From the NCBI GenBank assembly GCA_002839445.1, contig PGYB01000013.1, positions 94,079 to 158,078 of the forward strand: a DNA stretch of 64,000 bases, in the 5' to 3' direction. The DNA is from Candidatus Riflebacteria bacterium HGW-Riflebacteria-1 (lineage in GTDB: Bacteria > Muiribacteriota > Ozemobacteria > Ozemobacterales > Ozemobacteraceae). The notes beneath the pieces are model-generated. The model was not told where the DNA came from, ran no database searches, and saw only the letters and a program-made list of their open reading frames with translations. The position numbers and the translations under genes are program-made. Shown here one piece after another: positions 49,736-59,232 of this stretch (position 1 is the first letter of the stretch; the number at the start of each line of letters is the position of its first letter).

Positions 49736-51010
49736 TCAGGTGAGGTTGTGCTGTTTCAAAAACTTGGTGACGTCAGAATGGTCTGAGCTCTCGGAAATTT
49801 GCAACAGGCTCATGCCCGCCTCGCTTTTCAGCGCGGTGTCGGAGCCGGCAAAAATCAGGGCTTTGACCATTTCGAGCTGACCGTCTTCGACGGCGTGCAT
49901 CAAGGCGGTATTGCCTGAATCGTCGCGACGGTCGAGCAGCGAACCGTGTTCGAGCAGCAGAGCCAGCACCGGAAAATGTTCTTCAATTACGGCCCTGATC
50001 AGCGGAGTTTGTCCGAAGATTCCTTTTATTTCAGGGTCTGAACCGGCTTCAAGTAATGTCTTTACGATGTGTTCGTTGCCGATGTTTACGGCGAGCAGAA
50101 GCGGCGATGCACCCTGAACGGCTTCGCAGCGATGCAGGTCGGCGTCTTTTTCGATCAAAAGCTCGAGTGCACGCAGATTGTTCTGCTGAATGGCTTTAAA
50201 AAGAAGGGTCATGCCGTTCTCATCGTTCTCGTGAACCAGATGCGGGTATTGCGCGATAAGCGCGGTCAGATCGGTGAGCTTGTTTTCATTGAGCAGTTTG
50301 ACGGCTTTGCCGAATTGCCCGGAAACATTGATGGTGCCGGGTATGTTGTTGATGGCATCGACGAGTTCGACTACGCGCAGACGGTCGATATTGTCAGGAA
50401 GCGATTCGAGGTAGCCGGCCAGTTCTCGGAGACTGTTGAGCAGAATCGCGGCGACGGTAAGACTGCCTGACTGCCGATAATTGGCGAGCAGGCACTCAAG
50501 TCCCTGTATAAAAAGAACTGGTATGTCATTGCTCTTGCCAAACCCGGTTAGAAAGCGGGCAAACCCGAAGTTCAGGCGACTCTGGCGCAGGCGTTCAAAG
50601 TAAATGCAGGCATTTTGCGCTTTTTGCACGCGCGAGATAATATCAGAGTCACGAAACGACAGTGTCCATGCCAGTCGCGACAGCTTGAGCGTCAGTCCGA
50701 TATTGTCGCTGCTACAGGCCAGTTCTGCCGCCACCGAAGTCATGTAGACGGTCTGGTTGCGGTCGAGTATGAACGGGTGCTTTTCGCTCGACATGTAGAG
50801 TGCAAGCGCTTCTTTGTCCTGCTCCATTTTTATCAGGCAGGTGAATTCGTAAAAGCGCTGCCAGCCAAGCATCATCGGATCAACCGTGTCGCCGGCGAAC
50901 AGGCGCGCCTTCATTTCGCGGCACAGGTCAAGTGCTGTGCTGAGGCTGTTTTCTTTCAGTTTTGCTGAAATCTGATTCAGATAAAATTCAAATATGCTAC
51001 TTTGATTCAT
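49736..51010 (-). CDS. Ankyrin-repeat protein
   Basis: 424 residues from ATG 51010 (open frame extends to 51055 but over the pseudopilin gene). The first ~240 residues are helical and unrecognised. Residues ~250-424 hold about five ankyrin units: ENGMTLLFKAIQQNNLRALELLI, GASPLLLAVNIGNEHIVKTLLEAG, GQTPLIRAVIEEHFPVLALLLEHG, GNTALMHAVEDGQLEMVKALIFAG. Cytoplasmic; likely binds a protein. Four bp after the pseudopilin stop, so the same transcript. Confidence 0.88.
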   Translation of the reverse strand: MNQSSIFEFYLNQISAKLKENSLSTALDLCREMKARLFAGDTVDPMMLGWQRFYEFTCLIKMEQDKEALALYMSSEKHPFILDRNQTVYMTSVAAELACSSDNIGLTLKLSRLAWTLSFRDSDIISRVQKAQNACIYFERLRQSRLNFGFARFLTGFGKSNDIPVLFIQGLECLLANYRQSGSLTVAAILLNSLRELAGYLESLPDNIDRLRVVELVDAINNIPGTINVSGQFGKAVKLLNENKLTDLTALIAQYPHLVHENDENGMTLLFKAIQQNNLRALELLIEKDADLHRCEAVQGASPLLLAVNIGNEHIVKTLLEAGSDPEIKGIFGQTPLIRAVIEEHFPVLALLLEHGSLLDRRDDSGNTALMHAVEDGQLEMVKALIFAGSDTALKSEAGMSLLQISESSDHSDVTKFLKQHNLT

Positions 51011-51014
51011 GCTG

Positions 51015-51395
51015 TTACTCGAAATAGCCGTGCTCGCTGCCATCTTGTGTTTCAACGCAGCTCACGCGCAGCTTGTCTTTCTCTCCCTGTATCCAGTATC
51101 TGCCTTTAGAAGGGCAGGTGGCGCGTCGGCGCAGGTAACCCTGGTCAAAAAGCAGTTTTTCGGTGAGGTTCGAGCTGTCGAGATCGTTGCGTTCAGTCTG
51201 GCAAAGTGTGGCGGCTTTGTAGATCACGCGCATGTTTTCCATGCAACTGGTCTTTCTGATGCGGCCGCGAATGCCGACATAGCTGTAAGAGACCAGCATC
51301 ATCAGCACAGAGATGATCGTGATGACGATCATTATCTCTATGAGCGTGAATCCGCCTGACCGGGCCGGGCAACGACCTGTGTTACTCTTGTTCAT
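51015..51395 (-). CDS. Type IV/type II pseudopilin-like prepilin
   Basis: 126 residues. Prepilin peptidase site GGFTLIEIMIVITIISVLM, then a long amphipathic N-terminal helix. The globular part (CMENMRVIYKAATLCQTER..LLFDQGYLRRRATCPSKGRYW) resembles the pilin-like domain seen in the VWA protein at 54881-57361. No assembly ATPase nearby. It probably forms a minor pilus or secretion tip. First gene of a pair with the ankyrin protein. Confidence 0.88.
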   Translation of the reverse strand: MNKSNTGRCPARSGGFTLIEIMIVITIISVLMMLVSYSYVGIRGRIRKTSCMENMRVIYKAATLCQTERNDLDSSNLTEKLLFDQGYLRRRATCPSKGRYWIQGEKDKLRVSCVETQDGSEHGYFE

Positions 51396-51474
51396 ATTAC
51401 CCTAGATAATATACTGTTTCTCTGGTAAATTAAAGCATGCAAATTTTAATCGCACTTTCCGGCAGGAGAAAATT

Positions 51475-52518
51475 ATGAGTCTGACCACAAAACTGGTTCT
51501 TAAAGCCCTTGAGACCGGCATTGTGCCAGAGCGCCTGACCCGCGCCTGGATTCGCCGCCTTTGTCGCCAGGCGATCGAGCGCGCCGCTCTCGGCGAAGTA
51601 GAGGCCCGGCATGCGGTATTTCGTCAGCTGCATAAAGAACTCAAAATGGGAGCTGCCCTGCGTCTGCCCTGCAGCGAAGAGCCACAGGGTGCCGAACTCG
51701 AACAGGATTTTTTCGAACTTTTTCTCGGGAAAAGACTGAGCATAGGTTGCTGCTATTTCCCGACCGGCGCTGAAGTCCTTGATGAGGCCGAAGATACCAT
51801 GCTCTGGATGTCGGCTGACCGTGCCCGTATTCGCGATGGCATGCACATACTCGAAATCGGCTGCGGCTGGGGAGCCATGACTCTCTGGCTGGCGCGCCAG
51901 TACCCGCAGGCTCATATCACCGCGGTCATTGATTCGACCAAGCGCAGCATTCATCTGCAGAAACAGCTTAACGAACACGATATAAAGAATGTCAGAGTCG
52001 TTGCTGCTGAATTCGAAGATCTCAAATATAACGAAGAATTCGACCGCGTAATCTGTCTTGAGCGCTTTGATCTGCTCAGCGCGACCCCAGACTGGGAAGC
52101 CAGAGTCGAAAAGTGGCTCAAGCCCGATGGCAAGCTTTTTATACAGCAACAGGTGCACACCGACCTCGGCTACTACCAGGATTCAGTTGGCCTTGCTGAT
52201 TTTCCCGGCAACGCGATTGTTAATCAGCGCCTGGTTATGTCAGCTGAATTGCTGTTGATGTTTCAAGAGAATCTGCATGTCGAAGATTACTGGAAAATCA
52301 GCGGCGAACAATATCGTATGACGGCTGAACACTGGCTTGAGCGCTATTATGACAACCGCCTCGACATTCTGCCGCTTCTCGAAAAAGTTTACGGTAAAAA
52401 GATGGCCTGGACATGGTATCAGCGCTGGCGCCTGTATCTGATCGCCACCGCCGAACAGGCCGCCTTTAATCGCGGCCAGGACTGGATCGTCGCCCAGTAT
52501 CTCTTTGCCCGCCGCTAG
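51475..52518 (+). CDS. CFA-synthase-like SAM methyltransferase
   Basis: 347 residues, aggagaaaatt before ATG. SAM motif I HILEIGCGWGAMTLWLA, then VICLERFDLLSA and FIQQQVH. Overall match to cyclopropane fatty acyl phospholipid synthase-related methyltransferases, including coclaurine-N-methyltransferase-like members. The CFA active-site pattern in the C-terminal region is not clear, so it may methylate another substrate. Overlaps the convergent DnaJ-type gene end by 4 bp. Confidence 0.82.
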   Translation: MSLTTKLVLKALETGIVPERLTRAWIRRLCRQAIERAALGEVEARHAVFRQLHKELKMGAALRLPCSEEPQGAELEQDFFELFLGKRLSIGCCYFPTGAEVLDEAEDTMLWMSADRARIRDGMHILEIGCGWGAMTLWLARQYPQAHITAVIDSTKRSIHLQKQLNEHDIKNVRVVAAEFEDLKYNEEFDRVICLERFDLLSATPDWEARVEKWLKPDGKLFIQQQVHTDLGYYQDSVGLADFPGNAIVNQRLVMSAELLLMFQENLHVEDYWKISGEQYRMTAEHWLERYYDNRLDILPLLEKVYGKKMAWTWYQRWRLYLIATAEQAAFNRGQDWIVAQYLFARR

Positions 52519-52982
52519 TCCCCGTATTTCTGCAACTGTTCGTAGGCCTGGTTGAGCTGGGTGGTTTTTTCGCGGGCGAGGGTCTGCAGTTCGGGGCCGA
52601 GGGTGTTTACCCGGTCGGGGTGATACTGTTTTACCAGTTCGTAGTAGGCTTTTTTGATCTCTTCGTGGCTGGCACCGTGGCGCACGCCGAGAATCAGATA
52701 GGGATCGCCTGGCGGCTGCGAGCCATGCTGAGAGCCCTTTTGAGAGCTGCCACTCTGCCGCTCACGCCCGCCCTGGCCGTTGGCACTTGTTTTGGCAAAA
52801 ACTTCATCGACGAGTGGTTTAATAAACAGCCAGAAAATAATGATCAGAAGTACCGCGATATCATCGAGGCGCCCGACCCGGCCGAGTCCGTCAGGAATCA
52901 AATCGTAAGGCAGCAGAAAATAAAGCACCGCCAGAATCATCATCGAGATAATTCTGGCGGCGGCTTTGAGTTGCTTAATCAC
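52515..52982 (-). CDS. DUF1232 membrane segment with C-terminal J domain
   Basis: 155 residues. DUF1232 (residues 15-55, LLPYDLIPDGLGRVGRLDD) with membrane-associated helices, a Gly/Ser/Gln linker, then a J domain (about 92-150) with the HPD tripeptide at 121-123 (KQYHPDRV). It probably recruits DnaK to the membrane. Overlaps the YccA gene by 8 bp. Confidence 0.9.
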   Translation of the reverse strand: MIKQLKAAARIISMMILAVLYFLLPYDLIPDGLGRVGRLDDIAVLLIIIFWLFIKPLVDEVFAKTSANGQGGRERQSGSSQKGSQHGSQPPGDPYLILGVRHGASHEEIKKAYYELVKQYHPDRVNTLGPELQTLAREKTTQLNQAYEQLQKYGD

Positions 52983-53718
52983 GACGCTGCAATAAGGAAA
53001 GCAGTCGGAGTATTTCGAGATACAGCCAGATCAGGGTGACCATCAGGCCGAACGCGGCATACCATTCAAAATGTTCCGGGGCGCTGTTTTCGGCGCCTTT
53101 AAAGATCAGGTCAAAGTCGAGAATCAGGTTGAAGGCCGCGACGCCGACGATGACCAGACTGATACCGATACCCATCAGGCCACCGGCATGCAGAGGACTG
53201 GCCAGGCCGAACATGCTCAATATCATTGAGAACAGGTAGGCGAAGAAAACCCCTGAAGTTGCCGCCATGACGCCGGCCTTGAATTTTTCGGTTGCTTTCA
53301 CAATCCCGGTTTTGTAGAGAAACAGCATTCCGCCACAGGTCATGAAGGTTAAAAGTATGGCGTTGAGAACGATGCCTTCTGACATCATGTTGTAGATCGC
53401 CGAAATAGCGCCCAGCAGCATTCCTTCGAATATCGCGTAGAGTGGGGCGGTAAAACGTGCTTTTGTCGGCGAAAAAATAGTTATTAAGGCCATAATCAGA
53501 CCGCCGATGAGACCGCCGATCATCGCTCCCTGTGCTGCCGCCGGGTTTTCCATCGTCATTTTCCAGGTAAAACTGGCTGCAGAAAATACCAGCACCAGCA
53601 GAATCGCGACCTTGTTGATCGCGCCAGCAACGGTCATCACCGCGCCGCCACCAGTCTGTGCCTGTTCAAAATATTCCGCGCGCATCGCGGGGTTAGAACT
53701 TCGATCAAATCTGCTCAT
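52975..53718 (-). CDS. Bax inhibitor-1/YccA family membrane protein
   Basis: 247 residues from ATG 53718 with ggaggataagaaa upstream; a longer frame would start inside a repeat. Seven transmembrane helices, with conserved GAISAIYNM, FMTCGGMLF and C-terminal DLIFKGAENSAPEHFEWYAA, DfDlIf being typical of YccA-type proteins. Role: calcium or proton leak, or FtsH regulation; unproven here. Follows the coiled-coil gene. Confidence 0.88.
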   Translation of the reverse strand: MSRFDRSSNPAMRAEYFEQAQTGGGAVMTVAGAINKVAILLVLVFSAASFTWKMTMENPAAAQGAMIGGLIGGLIMALITIFSPTKARFTAPLYAIFEGMLLGAISAIYNMMSEGIVLNAILLTFMTCGGMLFLYKTGIVKATEKFKAGVMAATSGVFFAYLFSMILSMFGLASPLHAGGLMGIGISLVIVGVAAFNLILDFDLIFKGAENSAPEHFEWYAAFGLMVTLIWLYLEILRLLSLLQRRD

Positions 53719-53739
53719 TTTCTTATCCTCCTGTCTTAT

Positions 53740-53797
53740 TCGTGCTCGTGCTCGCACCTGGGCGCGCTGACCCGGGGAGTCCTGCGCGTCGTAATCG
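53740..53797 (+). repeat. TCGTNN-led repeat, short copy C
   Basis: tcgtgctcgtgctcgcacctg, gcgcgctgacccggggag and tcctgcgcgtcgtaatcg: ends of copy A joined, middle hairpins absent. It lies between the YccA and coiled-coil genes, inside a likely operon. Confidence 0.75.
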
Positions 53798-53841
53798 CAA
53801 ATCGCGTGCTCGCCAACCCCGAACAGGGTTGCGGAGCAGGG

Positions 53842-54864
53842 CTACCTGCGCAGCTTCTCAGCCTCGATCAGGCCTTGCTCAAGATCTTTCAGGCCCGACC
53901 TGATTGTCTGCACATCTTTGACCATACTGTCGGACGATGCCTGCAATGTCATTATATCAGTAAATTTGAGTGTGTTCATTTTATCCATGAGACCGTTGAA
54001 CAACTCGCGCATCTGGAGTTTTTGCATCTTCACACGGTTTAGACATGTGTCGAGGCGGTCAAGTTCCAGGTTTCTTTCTTCTTTCATTTTTATTGTCGCT
54101 GCGAGCTGTGCCTGAAGCACGTCATCGGTTGCCGAAGACTGTTGCCCCTTGAGCTCTTCGAGATCCTTGCCCAGCTTGTTGCGGTCTATTGACTTGAGGA
54201 AACCGGCCAGGCCAGCGCTGCGCGCCAGTACCCCGGCGTGCTCGACCTGCAGTTCTTCAACCTGGGTCACTTGCTGACTCAGAGCGGTTTTCATCGCCGG
54301 CTTGCAGTTCTTAAAACTCTTTTTAACCTTGGCAAGTTCGGCTTCGACTTCGCGAAATTCACTCAGGTCGTCTTCGAGCAGCAGTTCTGGCGCGATATCG
54401 CTCTGCGACAATTTGATAATCTTGCGGCGCAGATTGCTCTGACTGAGCGACCCGGCCAGGTCAGCAGCCCCTTCCGTAAGATTCTGCATGGTGACACCAC
54501 GTTGAAAGCCGATTACCGTGGCCCCTACCAATATCGCGGCCAGAGAGTAAACGCTTAAACCGGCAGCCAGAACGATGTATGGGATGTAGAACAACGAGAA
54601 GGCGGTGAAGAAGTAACTGGCATCGCGTTCGCGCACGGTTATGACCAGCATTATGAACGAGAGCAGATAAAAGAACAGCTGCGATTCAGAAGAGACGCCT
54701 TCGGCTGCCTTGAAGATCCACATTATGTAGCCGTTCACGGTGAAGCCGCAGAATGAGGCCAACGTGCGCTTCAGCTTGCTGTCGTCGTAGTCCTGCTCGA
54801 TCGGTCTGGTCTGCACGGCCCGTGCCACAACTGGTGCGGGCTTGTAGTTCTGTGGTGTCGACAT
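53842..54864 (-). CDS. Membrane protein with long coiled coil
   Basis: 340 residues from ATG 54864 with ggaggagcgac upstream. Two or three transmembrane helices (residues about 38-130), then a ~200-residue charged coiled coil (leucine heptads in LKDLEQGLIEAEKL, VKKSFKNCKP). Unknown family. Its start is 17 bp after the VWA protein stop, so it is translated with that gene. It could scaffold the envelope complex. Confidence 0.7.
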   Translation of the reverse strand: MSTPQNYKPAPVVARAVQTRPIEQDYDDSKLKRTLASFCGFTVNGYIMWIFKAAEGVSSESQLFFYLLSFIMLVITVRERDASYFFTAFSLFYIPYIVLAAGLSVYSLAAILVGATVIGFQRGVTMQNLTEGAADLAGSLSQSNLRRKIIKLSQSDIAPELLLEDDLSEFREVEAELAKVKKSFKNCKPAMKTALSQQVTQVEELQVEHAGVLARSAGLAGFLKSIDRNKLGKDLEELKGQQSSATDDVLQAQLAATIKMKEERNLELDRLDTCLNRVKMQKLQMRELFNGLMDKMNTLKFTDIMTLQASSDSMVKDVQTIRSGLKDLEQGLIEAEKLRR

Positions 54865-54880
54865 TGTCGCTCCTCCGCTG

Positions 54881-57361
54881 TTACTGCTCTTTGTCGCTGA
54901 ACATGCCAACGATGCCCGCGATAAATTTGAATGGTATTGAGAGTATAAGATAAGTCAGATAGAGCGTAAAGGCAATACCGATTATGAACAGTGGAACATT
55001 GATCAGAAGATTTACAACATCGGCGAGCCAGCTGTTCCAGATGCGGGTAAACCAGGTTTCGCCCTCATAGCGAACTTCTACTTTGCTGCCCAACTGATTG
55101 CCTGACATATCACTGTTACCAGAAAGTTCGTAGAAGATTCCCTGAGCGACCATGTTTCTTTCTTCATCAGACATGTTCTCGTCAAACGGATGCTCGACTG
55201 TACCATGCACGCCACACATAACAATTCCAGCCTGGCTCAATGGCCCGATTGAGCTGAAGGCGCAGTTTTGTTCTGCAGGAACTATCTGTGATTTAAGATA
55301 CTTGCCCTGTACCAGGAGATCGATTGTGTTGCCGTCGAAATCGCTGATCATTGTGTTGTTGTCCATGTTATACATTTCGATGGCGCCCATCAAAACGCGC
55401 TGATTGGCCAGGCAGGCTTTCTGTCGTGACTGCTGCCGCGCTTTTCTGAAATTAGGAACAGCAATCGCGGCGATTGGCAGAAATCCGGTGGCGCCCCAGA
55501 GCGAGAGTGACTTGGCTTCGGTGCGGCGAACGATAGTGCGGGTTGCACCGCTGCTCTGATTAGTTGGTCTGGCCATGGCCGCAGTATTGCGTGTGTTGCT
55601 GTGCGCGGCGGCATGCTGTGAAACCTGTGGCACCGGAGTAGTTGAAACAGCTACAAACGAAGTAAACGGAGTGGCGAACTGATATTGTTTGCTGAGCGCA
55701 ACTACCTCGTCTTTGAGTTCGGGTTTCTGGCCGTAGGTCTGCATCTGCAGCATGAGATCGTCGGCTTTGGCTTTGGCCCAGAAACGGCTGACAAAAAGGT
55801 TTTCATTAGACTGTTCGGCAAAGGCTGCATTAACCGGGAAGCTATGTTTAACTGTGTTGAGATTGCCGGTCAGGGTAAGCGGCGCGGTGCCGCCCTTTTT
55901 GTAGCGGCCGGTGACTACCAGCTGCGTGCCCTGATAAATATTTGGCAGTGTTTTCGGGTAGACTTCGGCGACTTCGGCATCGCCCCAGTTGAGTTCGAGG
56001 TCTACGAGCAGCGGGGTGCTGATGCTGTCGTAGAAGGCCATGAGTTCTTTGTCGATGTTCTGCGAGCGCTCTTCAAGGTAAAGGGCTTCACCACGATTCT
56101 CGATAGCGAGCTTGTTAAGCAGTGCTTTGTTGACGCTGCTGCCCACGCCAAGGGTAAAAGTGCGCACCTGGTTGGTGTTGGCGGCGTTAAAATCTCTAAC
56201 GATGGTGTTGCTGTCGGTGATACCAGTGCTGGCTTCACCGTCGGTAAGAAACACCAGGGTTCGCGTGCGGCCGGGCACAGAGTCAAAAAGCTTGAGTGCA
56301 TCCAGCATTGAGCCATGAATATTGGTGCCGCCGTTGGCGTAAAGGTTCTGAATAAAAGTGCGCGCGGCTTCGCGGTTTTCGCCGGTCACCGGCAGAAGTT
56401 CGGGCTGCCAGTTGTTAACCTGCGACGAGAACGAAATGATGCCAAAGCGGTCTTTTTCGTTGAGACGGCTGACGAAGAATTCAAAAGCGCTTTTGGTCTG
56501 TTCCATCTTGCGGCCCGACATTGAACCGGAAGTGTCAACGACAAAAACGATGTCGCGCATTGCAATGTCTTCGGCGCTGATGATTTCGGCCGGTGACAGC
56601 ATCAGCATGAAGTAACCGTCTTTGTCCGCTTCTGGTCTGGTAGAAAGGAAATTGGCGGCGAGAGCTTCTGCTTTGACCTCATAATGCAGCATAAAGTCGC
56701 CTGCTGGCAGATAGCTGTTCTTTTCGAAAACAATGTTCCAGTTGTTGACGTCTGTTTTTTCGGCGTAAATGTCGTGGCTGAGTGACACGACGCTGGAAAT
56801 CTCTTTCTGGTCGCTGATCGACATGCTGATCGCGACAGTCTCAAGTTCGGCCGCCTGATTCTTTTTGATGTTGAACGGCAGATTGTAGCTGACATTTCCG
56901 CGGCTGTATGGCAGGATTTCGCTGTATTCAATCATTACCGTGGCGCGCGCTTTTGGGCCTATGGCGCCGATGCTGGTTTCGAAGACGCCGGGCTGCTTCT
57001 GCACGGCAAGTGCCGGCATCATGCCTTCGGCCTTGGCTTCGTTATAAACCTGTGTGGCCTTGTTGCTTTCTTCGATGGTCCCGGAATATACCATACCTTC
57101 GCTGTCGGTCAGCGAAAACTGCTGTACCGAAGCTTTTTCATGTATTGGAAATCTTATATTAGGCTGGATGGTGTAATCGTTGGGATTGTAAAACACCATT
57201 TCAAGGCGGGTTACGGCGACCTGATTCTTTATATCAACCTTGATTTTCTGGGTTACCAGCGGCAAATTGCCATTCTGGTAGACCAGGTAAGCAGCCTCGG
57301 CGCTCATTGCGCTTAACATTGCAAAAATTGTGATGAGACAGACGATGAATGTCTTCTTCAT
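54881..57361 (-). CDS. VIT-VWA secreted protein with internal pseudopilin-like domain
   Basis: 826 residues. Signal peptide (1-23), VIT domain (about 25-165; FYNPNDYTIQPNIRFPI), VWA domain (269-440) with intact MIDAS DTSGSMSG (D276, S278, S280), long beta region, then a segment at about 621-725 (AAIAVPNFRKARQQSRQKA, CLANQRVLMGAIEMYNMDN, YLKSQIVP, CGVHGTVEH) that follows the pattern of type IV pseudopilin globular parts. C-terminal amphipathic and transmembrane helices (785-815). First gene of the operon to 52515. Similar to the VWA module of pilus-tip proteins by analogy only. Confidence 0.82.
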   Translation of the reverse strand: MKKTFIVCLITIFAMLSAMSAEAAYLVYQNGNLPLVTQKIKVDIKNQVAVTRLEMVFYNPNDYTIQPNIRFPIHEKASVQQFSLTDSEGMVYSGTIEESNKATQVYNEAKAEGMMPALAVQKQPGVFETSIGAIGPKARATVMIEYSEILPYSRGNVSYNLPFNIKKNQAAELETVAISMSISDQKEISSVVSLSHDIYAEKTDVNNWNIVFEKNSYLPAGDFMLHYEVKAEALAANFLSTRPEADKDGYFMLMLSPAEIISAEDIAMRDIVFVVDTSGSMSGRKMEQTKSAFEFFVSRLNEKDRFGIISFSSQVNNWQPELLPVTGENREAARTFIQNLYANGGTNIHGSMLDALKLFDSVPGRTRTLVFLTDGEASTGITDSNTIVRDFNAANTNQVRTFTLGVGSSVNKALLNKLAIENRGEALYLEERSQNIDKELMAFYDSISTPLLVDLELNWGDAEVAEVYPKTLPNIYQGTQLVVTGRYKKGGTAPLTLTGNLNTVKHSFPVNAAFAEQSNENLFVSRFWAKAKADDLMLQMQTYGQKPELKDEVVALSKQYQFATPFTSFVAVSTTPVPQVSQHAAAHSNTRNTAAMARPTNQSSGATRTIVRRTEAKSLSLWGATGFLPIAAIAVPNFRKARQQSRQKACLANQRVLMGAIEMYNMDNNTMISDFDGNTIDLLVQGKYLKSQIVPAEQNCAFSSIGPLSQAGIVMCGVHGTVEHPFDENMSDEERNMVAQGIFYELSGNSDMSGNQLGSKVEVRYEGETWFTRIWNSWLADVVNLLINVPLFIIGIAFTLYLTYLILSIPFKFIAGIVGMFSDKEQ

Positions 57362-57822
57362 ATTTTCTCTCCCTCGAATAATTTACCCTGTCTGCAGTAT
57401 ACCTCAGAACAATAATAATGAATAATTTAGAACAGATCCTGCAAACGTGGCACGTTATGATATAGCAAACATTATGCCAAGGTTGAATCCCTTATCAAAT
57501 GCGGCTTTTGTTGGAATTTTCGCTTTGTGCTGCGACAGTTTTGTCGCAATGTTCGCATCTTTGTCGCAGCATCCCCCTGCTCCTACAAAAACGCACAAGG
57601 GCGTAGGCTGGCATTTTACGCGCGAGGCATTTATGTCGGGCGGCTCAGGATAAAGATCGCCCGGTCCCATAAGCGTAGGCTTGGCCGGCCGAGAAAATTT
57701 GACGCCAAGGCTCCGCAATCTCAAGGCTAAGGATGCGGATCGCCGGGGTGTTGGGATCCCGCCGAGAGGCCGGTATGAGCAGTATACAGGGTTCAATTAC
57801 TAAAACAGTTTTTGCCAGACGG
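57362..57822. other. Gap with GC-rich block, unclear
   Basis: 57560-57800 carries a GC-rich segment; on the minus strand an open frame of 113 codons (GGIPTPRRSASLALRLRSLG) looks like a translated repeat rather than a gene. Upstream promoter for the VWA gene may lie near 57380-57420. No RNA family recognised. Confidence 0.4.
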
Positions 57823-58437
57823 CTAGCGGGCGGGCGGGTAGTCAGGGAAAATCAGGTTGTTTTTGTAAAGATCGTAACCGGTTTTGATATTATGCTTTTC
57901 TAGCTGGTCGATAAAGCTGTAGAGTATTTCTTTGACAGCGCGAGTATCGTTCATGGCGCGGTGTGCGTTTTTGAGTTCAATCTTGAAATAGTCGGCAACG
58001 CTGCTGAGCTTGTTTGAGCGCAGACCAAGAAATTTGCGCGCCAGTCGTAGCGTACATAGCGAGGGCATGCATAATGGTTTGCGAAGGTTGCGCCGAAAGT
58101 AATAGTCTAAAAATGACCAGTCAAAAGGCACATTATGCGATACGAAAATTCTGCCTTTGAGCATTTCGTCAAGAACTGGCGCTATCTCGCTAATAGTAGG
58201 CTTGCCGATTACCATCGAGTCATTTATTCCGGTAATTTCGGTGATTTCTGCAGGAATAGGCCGCTCAGGATTGATAAGGGTTTCAAACAACTCTTCCTTG
58301 CCATTTACCATTGAGATTATAGCGACTTCTGTGATGCCAGACTCTTCAGGCTTGAAACCAGTGGTTTCGAGGTCGAGAATGACGTAAGGCAGGTCTTTAA
58401 GTGGGAGAGTAACAAAATCTGGCATTGAGTTTTTCAT
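57823..58437 (-). CDS. DEDDh 3'-5' exonuclease (DnaQ/PolC epsilon-like)
   Basis: 204 residues. Exo I LDLETTGF (D22, E24), Exo II SHNVPFDWSFL, Exo III HRAMNDTRAV. Related to epsilon proofreading and PolC exonuclease domains, but separate. It cleaves 3' ends of DNA, in repair or RNA turnover. Sits alone on the minus strand. Confidence 0.92.
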   Translation of the reverse strand: MKNSMPDFVTLPLKDLPYVILDLETTGFKPEESGITEVAIISMVNGKEELFETLINPERPIPAEITEITGINDSMVIGKPTISEIAPVLDEMLKGRIFVSHNVPFDWSFLDYYFRRNLRKPLCMPSLCTLRLARKFLGLRSNKLSSVADYFKIELKNAHRAMNDTRAVKEILYSFIDQLEKHNIKTGYDLYKNNLIFPDYPPAR

Positions 58438-58674
58438 GCTGCTATAGTATAGCTAAACAGAGATTACGTCAAATACTCTGATGGCTAATTTGTTACAATT
58501 TCAAGTATTATCCCCCGTAATCGTAATCAGTGTGTTGGCTCGGCATGCATATTCTCAACCTGCACCAGAAGTGTAGAAACTGGCATGGCGTGAATCTGGT
58601 AAATTTCCCATTTGTTATCACGTATGGATTGACCAGTCATTACAATGACTGCTGACACAGAGGAGTTTTGTTAT

Positions 58675-59046
58675 ATGCAGATGCAGAAATTAAAGGGTAT
58701 TATCTCGCGGCGCGAGGGCAGAATTCTGGTAGTAACATCTGATAAAGGTGCTGTTGATTACCGCTTTAACGCTGCAGAACTCGCTGACGCCGAAACCGGC
58801 GAGCGTGTCGATCTGCTGATATCGGCTTCAGAAGACCCTGATGGTGTTTCTACAATTCTCATGGTCAAAAGCAAAAAAAAGATCAAGCCGCTCAAGATGG
58901 GTAACTTTAACACCCTGGTCGGTCACATGATTAAAACTCGCGATCGTCTCAACGCGACAATCGCTGAAATCGCCGATCCCGATGCCGTTTCCGACCTGCG
59001 CGAAAAAATCAGCTGGCTCGACCGCGGTATCAACCTGTTCTCCTAA
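58675..59046 (+). CDS. Small unknown protein
   Basis: 123 residues from ATG 58675; gaggag (58661-58666) suits this start, and the frame open to 58645 is likely non-coding before it. The N-terminal half is a small beta-barrel-like stretch (LKGIISRREGRILVVTSDKG), the C-terminal half helical and charged. No family recognised. Lone gene between opposite-strand genes. Confidence 0.55.
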   Translation: MQMQKLKGIISRREGRILVVTSDKGAVDYRFNAAELADAETGERVDLLISASEDPDGVSTILMVKSKKKIKPLKMGNFNTLVGHMIKTRDRLNATIAEIADPDAVSDLREKISWLDRGINLFS

Positions 59047-59050
59047 AAAA

Positions 59051-59133
59051 ATCGTTCACGTAATCGCCGTCGCACCTGGGCGCGCCGTATCCTCGGGTGC
59101 CCAGGTAATAGCGCATCCTGCGCGTCGTAATCG
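59051..59133 (+). repeat. TCGTNN-led repeat, short copy D
   Basis: atcgttcacgtaatcgccg, cacctgggcgcgccg and gcgcatcctgcgcgtcgtaatcg: again both ends with the middle missing. Starts 4 bp after the stop of the previous gene. Confidence 0.75.
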
Positions 59134-59232
59134 CTCTCCGCCCAGTGTCGAATCTGCGAAGTTTACGCGACTGGCGTGTTATGTAAGCCTGTAGATGAAG
59201 TTTAACGAACGGGATGTGAGGGTGGGTGAAAA

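Noticed and set aside
55685..56311. 208-codon + strand frame within the VWA gene
   Set aside because: Antisense to VIT-VWA motifs with MIDAS residues; no independent support.
57455..57796. 113-codon minus-strand frame
   Set aside because: Repeat-like GC-rich sequence with no family pattern; Pro/Arg-rich composition suggests non-coding origin.
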